DNA of 64,000 nt from Streptomyces sp. NBC_00654 (GTDB taxonomy: Bacteria > Actinomycetota > Actinomycetes > Streptomycetales > Streptomycetaceae). Shown piece after piece: positions 52,423-63,534 of this stretch. The notes under the pieces were generated by a model. It searched no databases. It saw only the letters and a program-made list of their open reading frames with translations, and was not told the origin of the DNA. Every line of letters starts with the position of its first letter. Position 1 is the first letter of the stretch. The translations under genes were made by a program, and so were the position numbers. The stretch covers positions 1,798,001 to 1,862,000 of the forward strand of contig NZ_JAPEOB010000001.1 of NCBI RefSeq assembly GCF_026341775.1. The letters run 5' to 3'.

Positions 52423-53033
52423 GCCGTTCCTCCCAGCGGTTCGCCGTCCGGTGTCAGCCGTTCCAGGGCGGCGCGCAGTTCGCGTCGCGCCCGCATCGCG
52501 CGGGTCTTGACCGTGCCTTCCGGGACGCCGAGCAGCTGCGCCGCCTCCCGGGTCGTCATGCCGTCGATGACCGTCGCGCGCAGCACCTCCCGCAGCTCGG
52601 GCGAGATCCGGCCGAGCGCGGTGCCCACGTCCCCGTACTCCAGACCGGCCAGCACCCGGTCCTCCGCGGAGGGTGCGGCGGCGTCCCGGCCCGTGCCGAC
52701 GGGCGGCTCCGACCGGGCCCCGGCCCGCCGGGCGTCGACCAGCCGACGGGCGGCGATCACCCACAGCCAGCCGCCGACCCGCGCTCCCCGGTGCGTACCG
52801 GCGGAGCGCCAGACCGTCACGAAGGTGTCCTGGAGGACCTCCCTCACGGTCTCGGCGTCCGCGCACCGGCGGCTGAGCCGGGCGTGCAGCCAGCCCGCGT
52901 GCCGGTCGTAGAGCGTGCCCAGGGCCGCCGTGTCCCCCCTGGCGACCGCGCGCAGCAGCTCGGTGTCGTCGGTGTCGTCGTTCACGTAGTCCCGGTGGTC
53001 CGGGTCCTCCCCCGCAGGGCGCAACAGCCTCAC
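52419..53033 (-). CDS. ECF sigma factor
   Basis: A 204-residue ECF sigma factor. Region 2 reads LGTLYDRHAGWLHARLSRRC and VREVLQDTFVTVWRSAG; region 4 reads REAAQLLGVPEGTVKTRAMRARREL. A GTG at 53033 is taken as the start. GGGGAGG lies nearly adjacent, which is too close. A GTG at 52985 (VNDDTDD) is an alternative with a more family-like N-terminus. It overlaps the anti-sigma gene by 4 nt and should direct its own operon. Confidence 0.85.
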   Translation of the reverse strand: MRLLRPAGEDPDHRDYVNDDTDDTELLRAVARGDTAALGTLYDRHAGWLHARLSRRCADAETVREVLQDTFVTVWRSAGTHRGARVGGWLWVIAARRLVDARRAGARSEPPVGTGRDAAAPSAEDRVLAGLEYGDVGTALGRISPELREVLRATVIDGMTTREAAQLLGVPEGTVKTRAMRARRELRAALERLTPDGEPLGGTA

Positions 53034-53238
53034 ACCTCCCCTATCGGAGGCCGGACCGTATCCGGTTCACGGAAGGCGGGAGCGGCTGCCGGTGTTGCAC
53101 CCGGTACGGAGGCGCGGAGCGGGGGGCGCGGCGGCCGGGCGGTGGGTGATCGCTCAGGGCGAACACCGGGCGGGGAACAATCAGCCGCTCAGGAGCATTG
53201 AGTCGACATAGCTCAACTTGCCTGCCGAAGGGGAGATC

Positions 53239-55659
53239 ATGACTACGGAGTCCAAGGCGTTCACAACGATCGACCTGCCCGTGCTGCCGCTCGATGACGA
53301 AGTCGTACTGCCCGGAATGGTGGTGCCGCTGGATCTGTCGGACACGGAGGTACGGGCCGCGGTCGAGGCGGCGCAGGCCGCCGCGCGTGCCGGTGACGGC
53401 AAGCCCGAGGTGCTGCTGGTGCCACGGATCGACGGGACGTACACGGGGACGGGTGTCCTCGGCACCGTCGAGCAGGTCGGACGCCTCTCGGACGGCGACC
53501 CGGGCGCGCTCATCCGGGCCCGTGACCGGGTGCGGATCGGCGCCGGGACCAGTGGGCCCGGCGGGGCGCTGTGGGTGGAGGGGACCAGGATCGACGTGGT
53601 CGTTCCCGACCCGCTGCCCGGCGCCGCCGCGGAGCTGGTCAAGGAGTACAAGGCGCTCGCCACCAGCTGGCTGAAGAAGCGTGGCGCCTGGCAGGTCGTG
53701 GACCGGGTCCAGCAGATCGAGGACATCTCCGCGCTGGCCGACAACTCCGGCTACTCGCCCTTCCTCACCACCGCCCAGAAGGTGCGGCTGCTGGAGACCG
53801 TGGACGCGGTCGCCCGGCTGAAGCTCGCCATCCAGTGGCTCGGCGAACACCTCGCCGAACAGGACGTCGCCGAGTCGATCGCCAAGGACGTCCAGGAGGG
53901 CGTCGACAAGCAGCAGCGCGAATTCCTGCTGCGGCGCCAGCTCGACGCCGTACGCAAGGAGCTCTCCGAGCTCAACGGCGACCCGGAGGACGAGTCCGAC
54001 GACTACCGGGCCCGTGTCGAGGCCGCCGATCTTCCCGGGCATGTCCGCGAGGCCGCGCTCAAGGAGGTCGAGAAGCTGGAGCGCTCCTCCGACCAGAGCC
54101 CCGAGGGTTCCTGGATCAGGACGTGGCTGGACACCGTTCTCGAACTGCCCTGGACCGAGCGCACCGAGGACGCCTACGACATCCGCGGCGCGCGGGAGAT
54201 CCTGGACGCCGAGCACGCCGGTCTGGCGGACGTGAAGGAACGGATCACCGAGTACCTCGCGGTGCGCAAGCGGCGTGCCGACCGCGGCCTCGGGGTCGTC
54301 GGCGGACGGCGCGGCGGTGCGGTGCTGGCACTCGTCGGCCCGCCCGGAGTCGGCAAGACCTCGCTCGGCGAGTCCGTCGCGCACGCCATGGGCCGCAAGT
54401 TCGTCCGTGTCGCGCTCGGCGGTGTCCGGGACGAGGCGGAGATCAGGGGCCACCGGCGTACGTACGTGGGCGCGCTCCCCGGACGTATCGTGCGGGCCAT
54501 CAAGGAGGCCGGTTCGATGAACCCGGTCGTCCTGCTCGACGAGATCGACAAGGTCGGCTCGGACTTCCGGGGCGACCCGGCCGCCGCCCTGCTCGAAGTC
54601 CTGGACCCGGCCCAGAACCACACCTTCCGCGACCACTACCTGGAGGTCGAGCTCGACCTCAGCGACGTGGTGTTCCTGGCGACGGCCAATGTGCTGGAGG
54701 CCATCCCGGAGGCACTGCTCGACCGGATGGAGCTGGTCCGGCTCGACGGCTACACCGAGGACGAGAAGGTCGTCATCGCCCGCGACCACCTGCTCCCGCG
54801 CCAGCTGGAGCGGGCCGGTCTGGAGAAGGACGAGGTCGGCCTCGACGAGTCCGCGCTGCGCAAGCTGGCGGGGGAGTACACCCGCGAGGCGGGCGTACGG
54901 AACCTGGAGCGGGCCGTCGCCCGGCTGCTGCGCAAGGTGGCGGCCCAGCACGAACTGGGCGACCGGGAGCTGCCGTTCACGGTGTCCGAGAAGGATCTGC
55001 GAGGGCTGATCGGGCGTCCGCACCACGTTCCCGAGTCCGCCCAGGACCCGGCCGAGCGCCGTACGGCGGTGCCGGGCGTGGCCACCGGTCTCGCGGTCAC
55101 CGGAGCCGGCGGGGACGTGCTGTTCGTGGAGGCGTCGCTGGCCGACCCGGAGACCGGGGCGTCCGGGCTGACCCTCACCGGCCAGCTGGGCGACGTGATG
55201 AAGGAGTCGGCGCAGATCGCGCTGAGCTTCCTGCGGTCGCACGGCGCGGAGCTGGAACTGCCGGTCGCGGACCTCAAGGACCGCGGCGCGCACATCCACT
55301 TCCCGGCGGGCGCCGTCCCCAAGGACGGGCCCAGCGCCGGTATCACCATGACGACGGCGCTGGCCTCCCTGCTCTCGGGACGGCTGGTCCGTACGGACGT
55401 GGCGATGACCGGCGAGGTGTCGCTGACCGGGCGGGTGCTGCCGATCGGCGGACTGAAGCAGAAGCTGCTGGCGGCCCATCGCGCGGGCATCACCACCGTG
55501 GTGATCCCCAAGCGGAACGAGGCCGACCTGGACGACGTCCCGGCCGAGGTCCTCGACACGCTGGACGTGCACCCGGTCACCGATGTCCGCCAGGTGCTGG
55601 AGATCGCCCTCGCCCCGGCCTCGGCCGGGGTGCGGGAGAGGATCCCGGCCGCGGCCTGA
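53239..55659 (+). CDS. lon: ATP-dependent Lon protease
   Basis: An 806-residue Lon. The N-terminal LON domain (about 10-200; LPVLPLDDEVVLPGMVVPL) and helical region are followed by an AAA+ core with Walker A GPPGVGKT (Lys373) and a Walker B in VVLLDEIDKVG. The C-terminal S16 protease domain has the catalytic dyad Ser699 (KDGPSAGIT) and Lys742 in the LKQK motif. It degrades damaged or regulatory proteins in the cytoplasm. GGGGAG lies before the ATG at 53239. It is divergent from the sigma operon. Heat-shock regulation is common in the family, but I could not confirm a HAIR or similar site upstream. Confidence 0.96.
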   Translation: MTTESKAFTTIDLPVLPLDDEVVLPGMVVPLDLSDTEVRAAVEAAQAAARAGDGKPEVLLVPRIDGTYTGTGVLGTVEQVGRLSDGDPGALIRARDRVRIGAGTSGPGGALWVEGTRIDVVVPDPLPGAAAELVKEYKALATSWLKKRGAWQVVDRVQQIEDISALADNSGYSPFLTTAQKVRLLETVDAVARLKLAIQWLGEHLAEQDVAESIAKDVQEGVDKQQREFLLRRQLDAVRKELSELNGDPEDESDDYRARVEAADLPGHVREAALKEVEKLERSSDQSPEGSWIRTWLDTVLELPWTERTEDAYDIRGAREILDAEHAGLADVKERITEYLAVRKRRADRGLGVVGGRRGGAVLALVGPPGVGKTSLGESVAHAMGRKFVRVALGGVRDEAEIRGHRRTYVGALPGRIVRAIKEAGSMNPVVLLDEIDKVGSDFRGDPAAALLEVLDPAQNHTFRDHYLEVELDLSDVVFLATANVLEAIPEALLDRMELVRLDGYTEDEKVVIARDHLLPRQLERAGLEKDEVGLDESALRKLAGEYTREAGVRNLERAVARLLRKVAAQHELGDRELPFTVSEKDLRGLIGRPHHVPESAQDPAERRTAVPGVATGLAVTGAGGDVLFVEASLADPETGASGLTLTGQLGDVMKESAQIALSFLRSHGAELELPVADLKDRGAHIHFPAGAVPKDGPSAGITMTTALASLLSGRLVRTDVAMTGEVSLTGRVLPIGGLKQKLLAAHRAGITTVVIPKRNEADLDDVPAEVLDTLDVHPVTDVRQVLEIALAPASAGVRERIPAAA

Positions 55660-55705
55660 CTGTCACGGCGTGACGGGCGTGGCACCAGGTGCGCGGCCGG
55701 TACGG

Positions 55706-55742
55706 ACGGCCCGCCCACCCGAGTCAACGGGGGGCGGGCCGT
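55706..55742. terminator. 11-bp hairpin after lon
   Basis: ACGGCCCGCCC (55706-55716) pairs exactly with GGGCGGGCCGT (55732-55742), forming a 15-nt loop, between lon and the convergent deacetylase gene. Confidence 0.75.
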
Positions 55743-55812
55743 TCCGCGTCCGGGAGGGGCCGAGGCCGGCCGGATCAGGGGCAACGGCCCGGCCGAGGGG
55801 CGACCGGCCCGG

Positions 55813-56577
55813 TCAGGGGCGGTAGATGGTGCCCGGCACCGGCGTGGCGGGTGCCATCAGCTCGGGGACCGTCACGAAGGTGTAGCCCTTCTTCTGGAGC
55901 GCGTCGATGATCCCCGGCACCGCGGGCACCGTGCCCTTGTAGATGTCGTGGAGCAGGATGATGCCGTCCTTGCCCGCCTGGTCGAGTATCCGCTTCTTGA
56001 TCAGCGCGGAGTCGTTCGTCGAGTAGTCCTTGGCGGTGGCGCTCCACAGGATCTGCGAGAGCCCCAGGTCCCTGCTGATGTCGGAGACCGTGTCGTCGGT
56101 GCGGCCCTGCGGCGGACGCATCAGCCGGGGCTTCTTCCCGGTGATCTTCGCGATGGCGTCCTGGGTCTTCTTCAGCTCGGCGCGTATCTCGTCGGGCTTC
56201 TTGTCCGTGAGGATCTCGTGCGACCAGGTGTGGTTGGCCACCTCGTGGCCCTCGTCCTGGATGCGCCGCACGGTGTCGGGGTGCTTGAGCACGTGGTTCT
56301 TGCCCAGCAGGAAGAAGGTGGCGTGGACCTTCTTCTCCTTGAGGATGTCCAGGAGACGCGGGGTGTCCTTCGCCGGGCCCGCGTCGAAGGTGAGCGCTAT
56401 GCACTTGGCCTTGCGGCAGTCCACCGGGCCGAACGAGCCCTTGGCGTCGGAGGCGGCGTCCTGACGTGCCGAGCCCGGAGCCGTCGTCTCCATGGAGCAG
56501 CCGCTCAAGGTGAGCGTGAGCGCGGTCACAAGGGTGGCGGCCAACCCCATACCGAACGACTTCGTCTTCCTGGGCAA
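55813..56577 (-). CDS. Polysaccharide deacetylase lipoprotein (NodB homology)
   Basis: A 254-residue protein. A lipoprotein signal ends in LSGC near residue 26. The NodB domain motifs are ALTFDAGP (motif 1), HTWSH (motif 2), a RPPQG motif 3 near PRLMRPPQGRTD, and ILLHDIY (motif 5). Motif 1 has Ala where the classical TFDDGP second Asp binds metal, which may shift or reduce activity. Family members de-N-acetylate peptidoglycan, chitin or related polymers. It is anchored outside the membrane. Confidence 0.88.
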   Translation of the reverse strand: MPRKTKSFGMGLAATLVTALTLTLSGCSMETTAPGSARQDAASDAKGSFGPVDCRKAKCIALTFDAGPAKDTPRLLDILKEKKVHATFFLLGKNHVLKHPDTVRRIQDEGHEVANHTWSHEILTDKKPDEIRAELKKTQDAIAKITGKKPRLMRPPQGRTDDTVSDISRDLGLSQILWSATAKDYSTNDSALIKKRILDQAGKDGIILLHDIYKGTVPAVPGIIDALQKKGYTFVTVPELMAPATPVPGTIYRP

Positions 56578-56751
56578 GGCAGGTCACTCCTCCGTGGTTG
56601 GTTCCGCACATTCGTGCGGCACGGCGAGGACTATACATAGCGCGTATACGCGTGGTTCATAGCGGGGGTCCGGGCGCGGCACGACGCCCCGGCGACGTCT
56701 GCTCGTCACCGGGGCGCGGTTGTGCGGAGTCGCCGCGTGCGCGACCGGGGA

Positions 56752-57576
56752 TCAGCCGTTGGCCAGCGCCTGTACGCGGTCCAGGGCGCCGTTGAAGCGG
56801 TTGTGGTCGCCGACCGTCGGGCCGGACGAGGTGTACTGCCACATCGTGTAGAAGCCCCAGCCGGCCGGGAGTTCGCCGACGGTCGAGTTGTAACGGGCCA
56901 CCCAGAGGGGGTTGGTGGCGCCGAAGCTCGCGTTGTTGCCCGTGCAGTCCTTCCACCAGCTGGTCGCGGTGTAGATCACCGGGTCCCGTCCGGTGCGCGC
57001 CCGGTAGGTGTTCACGAAGTCGCGTATCCAGGCGACCATGCCTGCCTGGGACAGGCCGTAGCACTGGGCTCCGTACGGGTTCCACTCGATGTCCAGCGCT
57101 CCGGGCAGGGTCTTGCCGTCCCGGGACCAGCCGCCCCCGTTGTCCACGAAGTAGTTCGCCTGGGCGGCGCCGCTGGTCGTGTTCGGGGTGGCGAAGTGGT
57201 ACGAACCCCGGATCATGCCGACGTTGTACGAGCCGTTGTACTGCTGGGCGAAGTCCTCGTTCTTGTAGTACGTGCCCTCGGTGGCCTTGACGTAGGCCCA
57301 CCGCACTCCGCTGTTCCACAGCGTCGCCCAGTCGACGGCGTTCTGATGGCCGCTGACGTCCACGCCCTCGGTCTGCACGGCGCGCGAGTCGCGCGGCAGT
57401 CCGCCCTGGCCGTCGTGCTCGATGACGCCCTGGCCCATCCGGGCCGTGCCCCGGGCGGGAGTGTCGCCCGCGGTCGCCGTGCCGGGCAGGGTGATGAGGA
57501 GGGAGAGCGCCGTGAGAAGGGTTCCCGCGGCGGCGAGGCGCGAGCGGCGGGACGATCCGAATCTGAGGACGGGCAT
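56752..57576 (-). CDS. Secreted GH25 lysozyme (muramidase)
   Basis: A 274-residue protein. A basic signal peptide (residues 1-36, cleavage near TATAG) is followed by a GH25 domain with VDVSGHQNAVDW (Asp of the active site), YVKATEGTYYKNEDFAQQY, GMIRGSYHFA and GALDIEWNPYG (catalytic Asp and Glu). It cleaves peptidoglycan between MurNAc and GlcNAc. The ATG at 57576 follows GGAGG; an upstream ATG adds an unlikely leader. The last residues (GALDRVQALANG) form the family's closing helix. Confidence 0.93.
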   Translation of the reverse strand: MPVLRFGSSRRSRLAAAGTLLTALSLLITLPGTATAGDTPARGTARMGQGVIEHDGQGGLPRDSRAVQTEGVDVSGHQNAVDWATLWNSGVRWAYVKATEGTYYKNEDFAQQYNGSYNVGMIRGSYHFATPNTTSGAAQANYFVDNGGGWSRDGKTLPGALDIEWNPYGAQCYGLSQAGMVAWIRDFVNTYRARTGRDPVIYTATSWWKDCTGNNASFGATNPLWVARYNSTVGELPAGWGFYTMWQYTSSGPTVGDHNRFNGALDRVQALANG

Positions 57577-57792
57577 TCTGGGTTGCCTCCGAGGCCTGAG
57601 TGGGGGGAGCAAGGGGAGTTGCTGCCAGGGGCGGTTGGGGGAGCGCCCCTGTCCGGCTGTCATGGTGTGTCCATGCCACCTTTGACAGTGATGACGCTAC
57701 GCACGTAGACCGGCGTGGCGGAAGGGGGCCTGCGCGCCGCCGTTGGTCTACGCCTGCGAAATACTGACCGAGCTGCGGCGATGACCGGTGGC

Positions 57793-57805
57793 GAAAGAAA
57801 CTTTC
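57793..57805. promoter_or_regulatory. GAAAG-AAA-CTTTC palindrome upstream of marR
   Basis: A perfect 5+5 palindrome (GAAAGAAACTTTC) ends 16 nt before the MarR start codon and lies in the divergent gap to the lysozyme gene. MarR dimers bind such short palindromes. Confidence 0.55.
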
Positions 57806-57821
57806 AGCGGCAGGAAAGCGT

Positions 57822-58319
57822 ATGAGGGGTGCTGACGTGCACGGGAGCGAACGAGGGCGTGAACCCGGCGCAACTGCCGGAAGTGGTGTGGACCACGAAT
57901 TCCTCGCGCTGGAGCGTGAGTTGGCTGTCTTTTTGCGCCGGGCGCGCGCCAATTCGGGGGAAATGGCCCGTGAGGTGCACCCCGATCTGGAGGCGGCCGC
58001 CTATGGCCTGCTCGTACGTCTGGAGTCGGCGGGGCGGCAGCGGGCCACCGATCTCGCGGCCTACTTCGGTGTCGGCAAGGCGACGATGAGCCGTCAACTG
58101 CGCGCCCTGGAGGGCCTCGGGCTGGTGGCCCGCGAACCCGATCCGGCGGACGGCCGGGCCTGGCTGGTCCACCTCACCGACGAGGGGCTGGCCCGGTTCC
58201 GCAGCGTCCGGGACGCCCGTCGCGGCCGGTATGTGCGCAAGCTCGCCGACTGGGACCGGGCGGAGGTCGCGGAACTGGCCCGGCTGCTGCACCACTTGAA
58301 CGCCCGCGCCGAGGGCTGA
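57822..58319 (+). CDS. MarR-family regulator
   Basis: A 165-residue regulator. Winged-helix core: AAAYGLLVRLESAGRQRATDLAAYFGVGKATMSRQLRALEGLGLVAREPDPADGRAWLV, with the D-x-R wing typical of MarR. Flanking helices at both ends form the dimer. The ATG at 57822 follows AGGAAAG; a GTG 15 nt later is also possible. It is divergent from the lysozyme gene across a GAAAG/CTTTC palindrome, which it may bind. Its stop codon lies inside a 41-bp tandem duplication. Confidence 0.9.
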   Translation: MRGADVHGSERGREPGATAGSGVDHEFLALERELAVFLRRARANSGEMAREVHPDLEAAAYGLLVRLESAGRQRATDLAAYFGVGKATMSRQLRALEGLGLVAREPDPADGRAWLVHLTDEGLARFRSVRDARRGRYVRKLADWDRAEVAELARLLHHLNARAEG

Positions 58320-58389
58320 GCGGGACCCTCCGGCGTACGCCGCCCGGGTCCGAGGGTTGAGCGGGACCCTCCGGCGTACGCCGCCCGGG
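58311..58389. repeat. 41-bp tandem duplication overlapping the marR stop
   Basis: A 38-nt block (GAGGGCTGAGCGGGACCCTC...) starting at 58311 recurs at 58352 with one base change (C to T). The first copy contains the MarR stop codon. Each copy has a GCGTACGC palindrome-like core. Confidence 0.92.
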
Positions 58390-58418
58390 GGCGCACGACG
58401 GGGCCTCCCCGGTACGGC

Positions 58419-59204
58419 TCAGAACTCCACGTACACCGCGGTGGCGTCGTCGTGCGTCTTGCTCCGTCGCAGATACGTGCGGTCCGTGTCCGCGTCCTCC
58501 AGGTCCCGGACCCGGTCGATCAGCCCCTGGGGACCCACCTTGCGCAGCAGCCCCAGGGCGGCCGTCCAGTCGCCCTCGTGGAACGTCTCCGTCCAGCGGC
58601 CGGCCCCGTCCGTCAGCGCGGCCAGCGTCCGCACCTCCGCCCGCGGGGTCTCACCGGTCACTGCGCGTGATGCCACCCGTGGGTCGGCGGCGGCGGTGAA
58701 GAACCCGCCCTCCTGGTTGCGGAACTGCGCGTCGGAGATCGCCTCGGAGGCCAGCGCGCCGGGCGGCAGCCGGTCGAGACGGTCGTCGAGCACGGGCCGG
58801 ACCGTCCCGTCCGGTGCCTCCAGGAGGAGGGCGGAGTCGGACAGCACCAGGTATTCGACCCGGTGTTCGTCCCAGCGTGCGAGGACCACTGTCGCCTGAG
58901 GCGTACGCACGTGAGAAAGGTCACACGTGGCCCGATGGGCGTCGGCGGTGCGCCGGATGGACTCCGAGAGAATCTCGGTGAGCGTCAGATCTCGTCGTGA
59001 ACCGGACAGTTCGGCCAGCGAGCCGCCCAGTCGCGCGGTGAACCAGGGCACCGAGTGCACACATCCGTCGTCGCCCCGGGGTGGGGTGACGCCGTCCAGC
59101 AGGACCAGCGATCCACCCTGGCCGGACGCGGGGAGAGCCGTGGAGGCCCAGTCCTCGTTGGGGCGTTCGGGGCTGCCGGGAGCGGAGGCGAGTTCGATGC
59201 GCAT
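58419..59204 (-). CDS. PP2C-like serine/threonine phosphatase domain protein
   Basis: A 261-residue protein. The PP2C-type acidic motifs are NEDWASTAL, VLLDGVTPPRG, AALTDGAGRW and a C-terminal THDDATAVYVEF. In true PP2C enzymes these Asp residues hold two metal ions. The first motif (usually R-x-x-NED) is present as RPNEDW. The chain is near the minimal size of the fold, so activity is likely but not certain. The ATG at 59204 lacks a strong ribosome site. The partner protein is unknown. Confidence 0.8.
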   Translation of the reverse strand: MRIELASAPGSPERPNEDWASTALPASGQGGSLVLLDGVTPPRGDDGCVHSVPWFTARLGGSLAELSGSRRDLTLTEILSESIRRTADAHRATCDLSHVRTPQATVVLARWDEHRVEYLVLSDSALLLEAPDGTVRPVLDDRLDRLPPGALASEAISDAQFRNQEGGFFTAAADPRVASRAVTGETPRAEVRTLAALTDGAGRWTETFHEGDWTAALGLLRKVGPQGLIDRVRDLEDADTDRTYLRRSKTHDDATAVYVEF

Positions 59205-59540
59205 ACTGCCAGTCTGCACGAGCTCTTCACGGGGCCTGCACGGGGCGGACATTGGCTTGTACTGGCAGGTCAGCGTGGCCCGACAGGGCGGAAGGAAGGG
59301 CTCCGGAGCGTGTGCGGGCGGGCATCCTGCCAAAGCCGGGGCCGAAGTTCCACCCGGTGTCCATGCATGGCCGACGGCGCGCGCGGGGAGACTTGTTCGT
59401 CAACTCAGGAGTGATGTTCACTCGTTCGAGTGGCGGAGCGGTTGATGCGCGCCCCCCTCTCAAAAGCGCTGGAATGGTCGGAAGCCGTACCAGGAGCGGG
59501 GTGCCTCCATACGTGACCGAGCGTCACCTCCGCTTCAAGG
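59205..59540. other. 336-nt divergent intergenic region (phosphatase / conservon)
   Basis: No gene is supported. It must hold the conservon promoter. A GAGTGGCGGAGCGGTT stretch near 59429 looks like a tRNA D-arm, but no acceptor or T-arm follows. CACTCGTTCGAGTG at 59420-59433 is a good inverted repeat and could be a regulatory site. Confidence 0.5.
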
Positions 59541-62641
<3,101 letters not shown>

Positions 62642-62645
<4 letters not shown>

Positions 62646-63124
62646 CTGCGCCCAGCACATTCGGGCTGAGTACCGAAGCCCGGAACCTTCACTGGTTGCT
62701 GAGCAATCTGGTGGAGGAGGTGCCAGGGGTCCATTCGGTCACCGTCGTCTCGTCCGACGGGCTCATGCTGCTCTCCTCCGACCCCGGCCATCTCACCACC
62801 ACCCCGGTCACCGGCCGGCAGGACGGCCCCAAGGGCTCCAGCGCCGACCTCGCCACCATCGTCTCCGGCATCGGCTCCCTCACGGTGGGAGCCGCGAAGC
62901 TGATGGACGGCGGTGGCGTCAAGCAGACGATGGTCGCCATGGACGAGGGCAGCGTCTTCGTCATGTCGATCAGCGACGGCTCCCTGCTCGGCGTGCACGC
63001 CACCCCCGACTGCGACATGAGCGTCATCGCGTACCACATGGCACTCTTCGTCGGCCGTGCCGGACACGTCCTCACCCCCGAACTCCGCAGTGAACTGCGC
63101 AAATCGATGGAGAGCACCCAGTGA
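62642..63124 (+). CDS. cvnB: Conservon roadblock/LC7 protein (CvnB)
   Basis: A 160-residue roadblock/LC7 protein: NLHWLLSNLVEEVPGVHSVTVVSSDGLMLL, then LATIVSGIGSLTVGAAKL and a closing helix LRSELRKSME. It probably regulates the nucleotide state of the partner GTPase, as roadblock proteins do in MglA/Rag systems. The start is a TTG at 62642 overlapping the cvnA stop (TTGA), with GGAGG seven bases upstream. Confidence 0.95.
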
Positions 63125-63534
63125 CGCCCGCTGCTGAACCCGCCCGCAGGCTCCCCGTCCGCGGGTCGGACAAGAGGCCCGCACGGGTCCGTCCGTACTC
63201 CCTCACCGGGGGCCGTACCCGCTTCGGCCACGTCCTGCTCGTCGAGACGTTCGTCGCCGCGCTGGAGGCCCCCGAGGAGCGCCGCGAGCTCACCAACGGC
63301 AATCTCGCCTCGCGCGTCATGCCCGAACTCCAGGCGATCGTCGAACTCTGCCGCCGGATGCGTACGGTCGCGGAGATCTCGGCCCTCCTGAAGATGCCGC
63401 TCGGTGTGGTCCGGGTGCTGCTCAGCGACCTGGCCGACCAGGGAAAGATCCGCGTGTACGGAACCGGTCACGGCACCGGCCAGCCCGACCGCGCACTGCT
63501 CGAAAGGGTGCTCAATGGACTCCGCCGTCTCTGA
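63121..63534 (+). CDS. cvnC: Conservon DUF742 protein (CvnC)
   Basis: A 137-residue protein. VRPYSLTGGRTRFG is the start of the DUF742 block, followed by an HTH-like segment AEISALLKMPLGVVRVLLSDLADQGKIRV. It is a component of all conservons and probably contacts the GTPase. The GTG start overlaps cvnB by 4 nt. It overlaps the next gene by 20 nt. Confidence 0.95.
   Translation: MTPAAEPARRLPVRGSDKRPARVRPYSLTGGRTRFGHVLLVETFVAALEAPEERRELTNGNLASRVMPELQAIVELCRRMRTVAEISALLKMPLGVVRVLLSDLADQGKIRVYGTGHGTGQPDRALLERVLNGLRRL

Noticed and set aside
59427..59470. tRNA-Ser-like stretch (GAGTGGCGGAGCGGTTGATGCGC).
   Set aside because: It resembles a D-arm only. No anticodon stem, T-loop (GTTCGAATC type) or matching acceptor arm follows within 90 nt.
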